Positions 1 through 5,614 of a stretch of DNA of 5,661 nucleotides are shown here, one piece after another. Under the pieces are notes generated by a model. It saw only the letters and a list, made by a program, of their open reading frames with translations. It searched no databases and had not been told where the DNA came from. The position numbers and the translations under genes were made by a program. Origin of the DNA: Gammaproteobacteria bacterium (GTDB lineage: Bacteria > Pseudomonadota > Gammaproteobacteria > Steroidobacterales > Woeseiaceae). The stretch's first letter is position 1. The number at the start of each line of letters is the position of its first letter. The stretch is from the NCBI GenBank assembly GCA_030641695.1, contig DAOWGY010000209.1, forward strand, positions 1-5,661, written 5' to 3'.

Positions 1-1719
1 CGTGGCGGATTCGAGATGATTCATCCCGAGTACCGGATACTGCGACCGGACCAGGACGCCGCGATAAATGAATCGCTGACGCCGATCTATCCGGCAACGG
101 AGGGCGTGCAGCAGGGCAGGTTGCGCAACCTCACCGAGCAGGCGCTGACGGCGATGCGCAAGGCGCCGCCGGAGGAGCTGCTGCCGGATGACATACGCAA
201 TGAGCTCGCGATGCCGTCACTCGCGGAAGCGATCGTTTACCTGCATAGGCCGCCGCCTGATGCCGACGTCGGGGCGATGTTGGCGGGTCGTCATCCTTGC
301 CAGCGGCGGCTGGCGTTCGAGGAATTGCTCGCCCACTACCTGAGCCTCAAGAGCCTGCGGGCGCTGGCGGATCGCGAGGCAGCTCCGCCACTCGCCGGGG
401 GCGATGAGAAGGTCGACGCGTTCATTCGCGACCTGCCTTTCGAGCTAACCGGCGCACAACAGCGCGTCGTCGGGGAGATCCTGTCCGACGTGCAGCGACC
501 GCACCCCATGATGCGACTCATCCAGGGCGATGTCGGCTCGGGCAAGACCGTGGTTGCTGCGATCGCCTGTCTCAAGGCGATCGCCTGTGATATTCAAGCG
601 GCGATCATGGCGCCGACCGAGCTGCTCGCCGAGCAACACTGGCGCAGTTTCTCCGACTGGTTCCGGCCGCTCGGGCTGCAGCCGGCCTGGCTTGCCGGCA
701 GTCAGCGCGCGGCCGCCCGGCGCGAGTCACTCGAGTCGATCGCGGACGGCCGGGCACCGCTGGTCGTCGGCACGCACGCTCTCTTTCAGGAAGGCGTCAA
801 CTTTCACAAGCTCGGGCTCGTCGTCATCGACGAGCAACATCGATTCGGCGTGCACCAGCGCATGGCGCTGCGCGACAAAGGAATTGGAGAAGCAGGTCAT
901 CCGCATCAGCTCGTCATGACTGCCACCCCGATTCCACGAACGCTGGCGATGGCCGCGTACGCTGACCTCGACGTGTCCATCATCGATGAGTTGCCGCCGG
1001 GTCGGCAAGCCGTGACCACGGTTGCCATTCCCGAAACCCGTCGTGACGAGATCGTCGAGCGCGTGCGCTCGGCATGCGCATCCGGCCAGCAGGCTTACTG
1101 GGTCTGTCCGCTGATCGAGGAGTCCGAGGTCCTCGACTTCGAGGCGGCCGAGGCCAGCTACCAGATGCTCACGGAGACGCTGCCCGAATTACGCGTCGGA
1201 CTCGTGCACGGTCGCATGCGCCCCGCGGAGAAAGAACGCGGCATGCAGGCATTCAAGGACGGTCTGATACAGCTGCTGGTCGCAACCACCGTCATCGAGG
1301 TTGGCGTCGACGTACCGAACGCAAGCCTGATGATCATTGAAAATGCGGAACGCATGGGCTTGTCACAATTGCACCAGCTGCGCGGCAGAGTGGGCCGCGG
1401 CACGACGCAGAGTCATTGCGTGCTCGTCTACAAACCACCGCTGGGAGCGGTTGCCAAGACCCGCCTTGCAGTTCTACGCGACACCAACGACGGCTTCATC
1501 GTCGCGGAACGGGATCTCGAGCTTCGTGGCCCCGGTGAACTGCTCGGCACAAAACAGACCGGCCTGCCGGATTACCGCATCGCCAACCTCGTTCGCGATG
1601 CCGAACTGATGCCGAGGGTTCAGATCGCCGCGGAACGCCTTACGCACGAGGCGCCGACTACAGCCACGGCGATCGTGCGCCGCTGGCTGGGTGATGCGGG
1701 ACGCTTCGGAAAGGTTTAG
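1..1719 (+). CDS. recG: ATP-dependent DNA helicase RecG, 5' truncated by window edge
   Basis: RecG is a cytosolic superfamily 2 double-strand DNA translocase that remodels stalled replication forks and Holliday junctions. The frame is open from base 1 (RGGFE precedes MIHPEYR), so the ATG at 16 is internal and about 120 N-terminal residues of the wedge domain lie outside; E. coli RecG has 693 residues and about 572 are present here. Numbering from the Met at 16, I see Walker A GDVGSGKT (171-178), motif Ia APTELLAEQH (199-208), the Walker B variant DEQH (272-275), motif III TATPIPRT (302-309), HGRM (398-401), TTVIEVGVDVPNA (424-436) and motif VI QLRGRVGRG (454-462). The RecG-specific C-terminal block LELRGPGELLGTKQTG (501-516) follows. 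The match to E. coli RecG as I recall it is nearly gap-free to the stop. No frameshift or missing catalytic residue is seen in the visible part. The next gene, ubiA, is 117 bases downstream. Confidence 0.97.
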   Translation, partial: RGGFEMIHPEYRILRPDQDAAINESLTPIYPATEGVQQGRLRNLTEQALTAMRKAPPEELLPDDIRNELAMPSLAEAIVYLHRPPPDADVGAMLAGRHPCQRRLAFEELLAHYLSLKSLRALADREAAPPLAGGDEKVDAFIRDLPFELTGAQQRVVGEILSDVQRPHPMMRLIQGDVGSGKTVVAAIACLKAIACDIQAAIMAPTELLAEQHWRSFSDWFRPLGLQPAWLAGSQRAAARRESLESIADGRAPLVVGTHALFQEGVNFHKLGLVVIDEQHRFGVHQRMALRDKGIGEAGHPHQLVMTATPIPRTLAMAAYADLDVSIIDELPPGRQAVTTVAIPETRRDEIVERVRSACASGQQAYWVCPLIEESEVLDFEAAEASYQMLTETLPELRVGLVHGRMRPAEKERGMQAFKDGLIQLLVATTVIEVGVDVPNASLMIIENAERMGLSQLHQLRGRVGRGTTQSHCVLVYKPPLGAVAKTRLAVLRDTNDGFIVAERDLELRGPGELLGTKQTGLPDYRIANLVRDAELMPRVQIAAERLTHEAPTTATAIVRRWLGDAGRFGKV

Positions 1720-1721
1720 AT

Positions 1722-1746
1722 GTTGGAGCGCTTCTGGAAGCGCGAT
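1722..1746 (+). repeat. REP-like palindromic element, copy 1
   Basis: This is a 25-base element with head GTTGGA, a 7-bp stem GCGCTTC/GAAGCGC (1728-1734 with 1737-1743), a TG loop and tail GAT. It starts 2 bases after the recG stop. It pairs with copy 2, in inverted orientation, 41 bases downstream. With one extra T on the head side, it is identical over 26 bases to the reverse complement of copy 3. The layout GTNGGAGCG-stem-CGCGA resembles the REP elements of Pseudomonas and Xanthomonadales that are mobilised by RAYT transposases; assignment to that class is inferred from shape. No T-run follows the stem, so an intrinsic terminator is unlikely. Confidence 0.85.
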
Positions 1747-1787
1747 TGATTCCTGGCGAAATCATGATTCGAGTCGAGCTCACCTCA

Positions 1788-1812
1788 TTCGCGCCTCGAG
1801 AGGCGCTCCAAC
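1788..1812 (-). repeat. REP-like palindromic element, copy 2
   Basis: Read on the minus strand this is GTTGGA, stem GCGCCTC/GAGGCGC (1800-1806 with 1791-1797), loop TC and tail GAA. It matches copy 1 at 21 of 25 positions. The stem change T to C at position 11 is matched by A to G at position 18, so pairing is kept. Copies 1 and 2 have their GTTG heads facing outward, so the pair can also fold into one long imperfect hairpin over 1722-1812. The intervening bases contain a perfect 10-base palindrome, AATCATGATT, at 1760-1769. Confidence 0.82.
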
Positions 1813-1836
1813 GATCCTTCTGGTACTTTAGCTGCG

Positions 1837-2730
1837 ATGAAATTTCTTGGCGGCAACTTCGCTCCTGAGCTCGTCACCCAGCTGCGCAATTACGGTAAGT
1901 TGATGCGCATCGACAAGCCAATCGGCACCTGGCTGTTGCTCTGGCCAACGTTATGGGCGTTGTGGCTTGCCGGTAAAGGGCATCCCGATCCGGGCCTGTT
2001 TGTCATCTTCGTGCTCGGTGTTTTCATCATGCGTTCCGCCGGCTGTGTGCTTAACGACTACGTCGACCGGAATATCGACCCGTATGTCGAGCGCACGAGA
2101 ACCAGGCCTATTGCGTCCGGCGCGGTACTGCCGATGGAAGCTTTGACGCTGTTTGCCGCACTCGGGTTCATCGCTATCGGCCTTGCGACGATGTTGAATC
2201 GGCCCGCGCAACTGCTTGCCGTTGTGGCGGCCGGTCTGACCATCTCGTACCCGTTCATCAAGCGCTTCATGTCCATTCCGCAATTCATTCTCGGCGCTGC
2301 GTTTGGCTGGGCAGTACCGATGGCGTTCGCCGCACAGACGGGGGAAACCCCGCAACTCGCGTGGCTGGTTTTCGGCACGGCACTCGTGTGGGCCGTCATT
2401 TACGACACCTTCTACGCGATGGTCGACCGCGAGGACGATCGCAAGGTGGGCGTCAAATCCACCGCATTGCTATTCGGTGATATGGACCTGTTCGTCATCG
2501 CCGGACTACAACTCATCATGCTCGTCGCGCTCGTGTTCGTCGGACTGCGCGCCGGGCTCGGATTCTGGTATTTCGCCTCTGTCGCGCTTGTTGCCGGATT
2601 GATGGCGTATCACCAGTGGCTCGCGCGTGAGCGCCAACCCGCGAGTTGCTTCTCTGCATTCCTGCACAATCGCCACATCGGGCTGGTCGTGTTCATCGGC
2701 ATCGTGCTGCATTACGCCTTCAATCCGTAA
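1837..2730 (+). CDS. ubiA: 4-hydroxybenzoate polyprenyltransferase
   Basis: UbiA is an integral inner-membrane prenyltransferase. It attaches the polyprenyl tail to 4-hydroxybenzoate to give 3-polyprenyl-4-hydroxybenzoate, an early step of ubiquinone synthesis. The 297-residue product is close to the usual length (about 290). The first aspartate-rich motif NDYVDRNID is at 73-81 and binds the prenyl diphosphate through Mg2+. RTRTRPIASG (86-95) follows, and the second motif region YDTFYAMVDREDD is at 189-201, followed by KVGVKSTALLFG. LMRIDKPIGTWLLLWPTLWALW (from residue 22) is the characteristic N-terminal block. Hydrophobic segments are spread along the length as expected for a multi-helix membrane protein. 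The ATG at 1837 leaves about seven more residues before LMRIDKP than in E. coli; no clear Shine-Dalgarno precedes it. No ubiC (chorismate lyase) gene is adjacent, unlike in E. coli. The gene is bracketed by REP-like pairs. Confidence 0.96.
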   Translation: MKFLGGNFAPELVTQLRNYGKLMRIDKPIGTWLLLWPTLWALWLAGKGHPDPGLFVIFVLGVFIMRSAGCVLNDYVDRNIDPYVERTRTRPIASGAVLPMEALTLFAALGFIAIGLATMLNRPAQLLAVVAAGLTISYPFIKRFMSIPQFILGAAFGWAVPMAFAAQTGETPQLAWLVFGTALVWAVIYDTFYAMVDREDDRKVGVKSTALLFGDMDLFVIAGLQLIMLVALVFVGLRAGLGFWYFASVALVAGLMAYHQWLARERQPASCFSAFLHNRHIGLVVFIGIVLHYAFNP

Positions 2731-2738
2731 GCAAAGAG

Positions 2739-2763
2739 ATCGCGCTTCCAGAAGCGCTCCAAC
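2739..2763 (-). repeat. REP-like palindromic element, copy 3
   Basis: Read on the minus strand this is identical to copy 1 over 25 bases: head GTTGGA, stem GCGCTTC/GAAGCGC (2751-2757 with 2742-2748), tail GAT. It begins 8 bases after the ubiA stop. It forms a head-to-head pair with copy 4, separated by 16 bases. The pair fills the gap between the convergent ubiA and comF genes, a common location for REP pairs. No T-run follows the stem in the ubiA direction. Confidence 0.85.
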
Positions 2764-2779
2764 AGTGCTCACAGGCGTC

Positions 2780-2804
2780 GTTGGAGCGGTTCTCGAACCG
2801 CGAT
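2780..2804 (+). repeat. REP-like palindromic element, copy 4
   Basis: Head GTTGGA, stem GCGGTTC/GAACCGC (2786-2792 with 2795-2801), loop TC and tail GAT. Relative to copy 1 the stem change C to G at position 10 is compensated by G to C at position 19; the only other change is in the loop. The element ends 5 bases from the comF stop codon. With copy 3 it can form a long imperfect hairpin, with 22 of 25 positions pairing. Confidence 0.85.
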
Positions 2805-2809
2805 CGGGC

Positions 2810-3547
2810 TCACGCGCGTGCGATCGCCAGCACGCTAACCTTCTCCACGCCGTGCTGCCGCAATAGCTCCGCCAGTTGTCGACAGGTTTCGCCCGTCGTG
2901 ATGACATCGTCGACGATCAGTACGTGTCGTGCGCTTATCGTGCCCCGGACGACGAACGCACGTCGCAGGTTGCGGCGACGTTCTTTCGCACTCAGGCCCG
3001 ATTGATACGGAGTTGCCCGCACGCGACATACGTTGCTGACAAGCGGCAGGCCGGTAGCCTTTCGAATCGGCCGGCACATCTCTGCAGCCTGATTGAAGCC
3101 GCGGATACCGTGGCGCAGCCAGTGCAAGGGCACGGGAAGCAGTGCATCGATATCTTCCGGCAGCTCGGCGAGCGACTGCCGGAGCAATTCACCGAATGCC
3201 GGCGCGTAGTAAAGCCGGCGCCGAAACTTGAACATCCTGATCGCGGCGTCAACGGGAAACTCATAGGCCAGCGGCGCCATTGCCGCCTCGAATGGGGTTG
3301 GCCGTAGCTGGCAGTCGGCGCAGACGACGCCTTCGGCATGAGCCGCCGCGAGTGGCTGCGCACATGTCGGGCATCGTCGCGGCACACGGGGCAGCTCGGC
3401 ATCACAGCCTGAGCAAATCAGGTGCTCGCCCTCACGACAGATGACGCCGCAGAAAACACAACGCCGCGGCATGATTGCATTGTCCAGGACGGTGGCCGAC
3501 TGGCAGACGAGCCGCCAGAGCGGCATCAGAATTTGCTTTGCCCGCAT
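2810..3547 (-). CDS. comF: ComF/GntX family phosphoribosyltransferase-like protein
   Basis: This is a cytosolic protein of the ComFC/GntX family: an N-terminal zinc-binding region joined to a type I phosphoribosyltransferase fold. Members are needed for natural transformation in Haemophilus and Helicobacter, but their exact reaction is not settled. Of 245 residues, paired cysteines lie at C30/C33, C45/C48, C59/C62 and C76/C79, as in double zinc-finger members. Further landmarks are LLPVPLHWLRHGIRGFNQAAE (from 136), the family block YQSGLSAKERRRNLRRAF (181-198) and the PRPP-binding loop VLIVDDVITTGET (209-221). The frame stays open upstream across bioC as far as 4192, but that stretch is antisense to bioC and has no family similarity. 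I therefore start at the ATG at 3547; the ATG at 3526 (MPLWRLVCQ) is a plausible alternative. No strong Shine-Dalgarno precedes either. The gene is convergent with ubiA and divergent from bioC. A role in competence in this organism is inference only. Confidence 0.9.
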   Translation of the reverse strand: MRAKQILMPLWRLVCQSATVLDNAIMPRRCVFCGVICREGEHLICSGCDAELPRVPRRCPTCAQPLAAAHAEGVVCADCQLRPTPFEAAMAPLAYEFPVDAAIRMFKFRRRLYYAPAFGELLRQSLAELPEDIDALLPVPLHWLRHGIRGFNQAAEMCRPIRKATGLPLVSNVCRVRATPYQSGLSAKERRRNLRRAFVVRGTISARHVLIVDDVITTGETCRQLAELLRQHGVEKVSVLAIARA

Positions 3548-3650
3548 CGACTGATTATCGCGACCTTGGGCTGACACTACGTCCGCCAAATCCACGCGAA
3601 TGCGCCGGAAAGCGTGGTACCGTGTCGCTGCCGCCCGTTTGACTCTCGTA

Positions 3651-4523
3651 ATGAATGCCACTGACGACAACTCGACGTTGCGTGTCGGCGACGTTCGACG
3701 TCGCTTCGATCGTGCCGCAGCATCTTTTGATGACACGGACTTCGTACATCGCGTAAGCCGCGATGGTCTGCTTGCCCGCATCCACCCGATGTCCATCGAC
3801 GTGAAAACAGTCATCGACCTGGGTTCGGCGACGGGTGCAGCCGTGCGGCCTCTCGAAAAGCGTTTTCGCGGGGCAAGAGTGATTGCTATCGATCTGTCCG
3901 GCCAGATGCTCGCCGCGATCCGCCGCAAGCGTTCGTGGTTGTCAAAAGCCGCCGCTGTGCAAGCCGACGCTCGATTGCTGCCGTTCGCTGACGCCAGCGT
4001 CGACGTAGTATTTTCCAACCTGTTGTTGCCGTGGATCGACAAACCAGCGGCCGTATTTGGCGAGATCAACCGCGTGCTGCGCAAGGACGGGCTGTTCGCG
4101 TTCGCGACGCTCGGCCCGGACAGCCTGCTCGCATTGCGGCACGCCTGGCGGTCGGCTGACGACGGCGCACACGTAAACCGCTTCCCGGACATGCATGACG
4201 TTGGCGACGCGCTCGTCAGCGCAGGGCTTCGCGACCCGGTGCTCGATGTCGACCGTTTGTCCGTGACCTACGAGAGCAGTGACGCCCTGTTTCGGGACCT
4301 CACCGCCACCGGCGCCCGCAATAGCCTGCAGCAGCGCGAGCGCGGCCTGGTCGGCCGGCAGCGCTTCGCAAAGATGACCGAGGCGCTGATTGCCGACACC
4401 GACGGCGTCGAAATTGCGCTCGAACTCGAGCTCGTCTATGGCCATTGCTGGGGCCGCGGCCCACAAGACCCGGCCGGCGGTTTTGCCGTAGACCCCTCAA
4501 ATATCCCGCTGCGGCGGCGCTGA
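3651..4523 (+). CDS. bioC: Malonyl-[acyl-carrier protein] O-methyltransferase BioC
   Basis: BioC uses S-adenosylmethionine to methylate the free carboxyl of malonyl-ACP. This lets the fatty acid cycle extend it to pimeloyl-ACP methyl ester, the biotin precursor. From the ATG at 3651 the product has 290 residues; E. coli BioC has 251. The family N-terminal block VRRRFDRAAASFDDTDFVHR is at 15-34. SAM motif I VIDLGSATGAAV is at 54-65, with acidic D81 ending strand 2 (VIAIDLSGQML). ADARLLPF (106-112) and VVFSNLLLPW (119-128) follow, then the motif ATLGPDSLLALRHAW (152-166) and NRFPDMHDVGDAL (176-188). The C-terminus has VYGHCWG (262-268) and ends IPLRRR, a tail I associate with non-enteric gammaproteobacterial BioC. 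An in-frame ATG at 3600 would add 17 residues; I prefer 3651 because it lies closer to the conserved block, though neither has a clear ribosome binding site. No other bio gene is adjacent. A generic SAM methyltransferase is the main alternative. Confidence 0.85.
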   Translation: MNATDDNSTLRVGDVRRRFDRAAASFDDTDFVHRVSRDGLLARIHPMSIDVKTVIDLGSATGAAVRPLEKRFRGARVIAIDLSGQMLAAIRRKRSWLSKAAAVQADARLLPFADASVDVVFSNLLLPWIDKPAAVFGEINRVLRKDGLFAFATLGPDSLLALRHAWRSADDGAHVNRFPDMHDVGDALVSAGLRDPVLDVDRLSVTYESSDALFRDLTATGARNSLQQRERGLVGRQRFAKMTEALIADTDGVEIALELELVYGHCWGRGPQDPAGGFAVDPSNIPLRRR

Positions 4524-4564
4524 TGCGACGCATTGCAACAACGCATCTCCGCAGCTTCGTTACA

Positions 4565-4594
4565 TCGACACAATAAATCGTTGTTATTTATAAA
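4565..4594 (+). promoter_or_regulatory. Candidate sigma70-type promoter for the cox operon
   Basis: An AT-rich block stands out from its GC-rich surroundings. It contains TCGACA (4565-4570, 5 of 6 to the -35 consensus), an 18-base spacer and TATAAA (4589-4594, 5 of 6 to the -10 consensus). Transcription would start near 4601-4602, giving coxB a leader of about 156 bases. The block also holds an ATAAAT/ATTTAT inverted repeat (4573-4578 and 4586-4591) that could be an operator or chance. Upstream, just past the bioC stop, is a GATGCG/CGCATC inverted repeat (4522-4527 and 4542-4547) without a T-run. Confidence 0.45.
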
Positions 4595-4601
4595 GGTTTC
4601 A

Positions 4602-4712
4602 ATGGCGATCTTTCACACATGGGAATTGCCTGACGCGCTGCGTTTCAGTAAACTTCGCAAGCTTTTGACCGGGGCGCCCGGCTGCCCCGATGTCTGCATT
4701 GCCACCTATTGA
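4602..4712 (+). CDS. Possible small protein or leader peptide, 36 codons, CPDVC motif
   Basis: An uninterrupted ATG-to-TGA frame of 36 codons lies between bioC and coxB, ending 45 bases before the coxB start. AAAGG at 4592-4596 sits 5 bases before the ATG and could be a ribosome binding site. The same bases overlap the candidate -10 box, so if that promoter is used the message would be leaderless. The peptide starts MAIFHTWELPDALRF, has a basic middle (SKLRKLL) and ends GCPDVCIATY, giving two cysteines in a C-x3-C arrangement. I recognise no family. The CPDVC string resembles the copper-binding motif of Sco/SenC proteins, which help assemble the CuA centre of subunit II. In a short GC-rich ORF this can be coincidence, so translation is unproven. 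Confidence 0.25.
   Translation: MAIFHTWELPDALRFSKLRKLLTGAPGCPDVCIATY
4669..4688. other. GC-rich inverted repeat in coxB leader
   Basis: CCGGG (4669-4673) can pair with CCCGG (4677-4681) across a 3-base loop. Alternatively GGGGC (4671-4675) can pair with GCCCC (4684-4688). The two stems share bases and are mutually exclusive. The repeat lies in the predicted coxB 5' leader and inside the possible small ORF. No T-run follows, so it is not a standard terminator. It could influence translation, or simply reflect high GC. Confidence 0.3.
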
Positions 4713-4757
4713 TTCTATTGAGCACGGACCCTCGACGGCCCGTGGGGTACTTACACA

Positions 4758-5564
4758 ATGATTCGAAAATCGCTACTCAGCCTGCTCGGCGTTGTCTGGG
4801 CAAGTGCGGCGAGTGCTGACTGGGCTCTGAACATGCCCAGGGGCATCACCGAGCTCAGCGCCGAGACCTATGACCTGCACATGATGGTGTTCTGGTGGTG
4901 CGTTGCGATCGGCGTCATCGTATTCGGCGTCATGATTATTTCGCTCATCAAGCACCGCAAGTCGAAAGGCGCCGAGCCCGCCACGTTCACGCACAGCACG
5001 ACGGCCGAAGTCATCTGGACCACGATTCCCGTCATTATCCTTTTGCTGATGGCCGTTCCGGCTGCCGAGACAATGCTCCGACTCGAGGATACGCGGAATC
5101 CAGACGTCTCGATCGTCGTGACCGCGTCGCAGTGGAAGTGGCACTACAAATACCAGGATGAAGGCATCGAATTCTATTCGAGCCTTGATCGTGCGAGTGT
5201 CGAGGCCCGCACAAAGGACTCGGGTATCGATCCTTTCAGCGTCGAGAATTTCCTGCTCGAGGTTGACCGGCCGCTGGTGGTACCGAAAGGCGCGAAGGTT
5301 CGCTTACTCATCACGTCGAACGATGTCATCCACTCCTGGTGGGTCCCCGAGCTGGCGATCAAGAAAGACGCCATCCCCGGCATCATCAACGAGGCATGGT
5401 TCCGTGCCGAAGAGACAGGCACGGTCCGCGGCCAGTGCGCGGAACTCTGCGGCAAAGACCATGGCTACATGCCGATCGTCGTCGAAGTCGTCGAGCCAGA
5501 CGCCTTCCTGGCCTGGGCCGAGACCCAAAAAACATCCGGTGAGCGGGTAGCCGCAAGCCAGTAA
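4758..5564 (+). CDS. coxB: Cytochrome c oxidase subunit II (CuA subunit)
   Basis: Subunit II of an aa3-type cytochrome c oxidase. It is anchored in the inner membrane with a periplasmic cupredoxin domain whose CuA centre takes electrons from cytochrome c and passes them to subunit I. Of 268 residues, a signal peptide covers 1-20 with a likely cut after ASAASA, before D21. Two membrane helices follow (about 43-63 and 85-103). The aromatic patch QWKWHYKY (125-132) is the usual cytochrome c entry region. CuA ligands are complete: H192 in VIHSWWVPELAIK, then C227, E229, C231, H235 and M238 in the CAELCGKDHGYM block. These ligands mark it as a cytochrome c rather than quinol oxidase. No haem-binding CxxCH domain is fused at the C-terminus. 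GGGG at 4744-4747 may serve as a weak ribosome binding site. The gene heads an operon with a probable ctaD 50 bases downstream. It is also called ctaC. Confidence 0.97.
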   Translation: MIRKSLLSLLGVVWASAASADWALNMPRGITELSAETYDLHMMVFWWCVAIGVIVFGVMIISLIKHRKSKGAEPATFTHSTTAEVIWTTIPVIILLLMAVPAAETMLRLEDTRNPDVSIVVTASQWKWHYKYQDEGIEFYSSLDRASVEARTKDSGIDPFSVENFLLEVDRPLVVPKGAKVRLLITSNDVIHSWWVPELAIKKDAIPGIINEAWFRAEETGTVRGQCAELCGKDHGYMPIVVEVVEPDAFLAWAETQKTSGERVAASQ

Positions 5565-5601
5565 ACGCATTCATTGATGTGTCGCACAGCGGCACGTGAA
5601 C

Positions 5602-5607
5602 GGAGAA
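5602..5607 (+). promoter_or_regulatory. Ribosome binding site for probable ctaD
   Basis: GGAGAA lies 7 bases before the ATG at 5615. It is the clearest Shine-Dalgarno sequence in the window and supports a real gene start there although only 47 bases of that gene are visible. Confidence 0.8.
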
Positions 5608-5614
5608 TAACAGT

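Noticed and set aside
1760..1769. Palindrome AATCATGATT as an operator site
   Set aside because: A 10-base palindrome is short, single in the window and sits between two REP-like copies; no known operator matches it with confidence.
1722..1812. Copies 1 and 2 as an intrinsic terminator of recG
   Set aside because: The hairpins are strong but no run of T follows either one; REP-like identity with copies 3 and 4 explains them better.
1821..1830. TGGTACTTT as an extended -10 promoter element for ubiA
   Set aside because: Only 3 of 6 bases match the -10 consensus, there is no -35 partner, and the implied start would fall on the ATG itself.
3554..3559. GATAAT on the minus strand as a -10 box for comF
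   Set aside because: It matches 5 of 6 bases but no -35 sequence lies at a usable distance, and it would place the transcript start on the comF ATG at 3547. Too weak to list.
3639..3644. TTGACT as a -35 box for bioC
   Set aside because: Any matching -10 would fall downstream of the chosen start codon and none resembles the consensus.
3600..3650. Upstream ATG at 3600 giving BioC 17 more residues
   Set aside because: The extra residues precede the conserved BioC N-terminal block and have no clear ribosome binding site; the ATG at 3651 fits the family better, although the longer form is not excluded.
3548..4192. Minus-strand reading frame continuing upstream of comF, which would give a 460-residue protein
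   Set aside because: It is wholly antisense to the well-supported bioC gene over most of its length and its translation resembles no family. The ComF domain is complete when started at 3547 or 3526.
5304..5570. Long minus-strand frames across coxB and similar antisense frames over recG and ubiA
   Set aside because: High GC content leaves alternative frames open; their translations are rich in Arg, Ser and Pro and look like no protein family.
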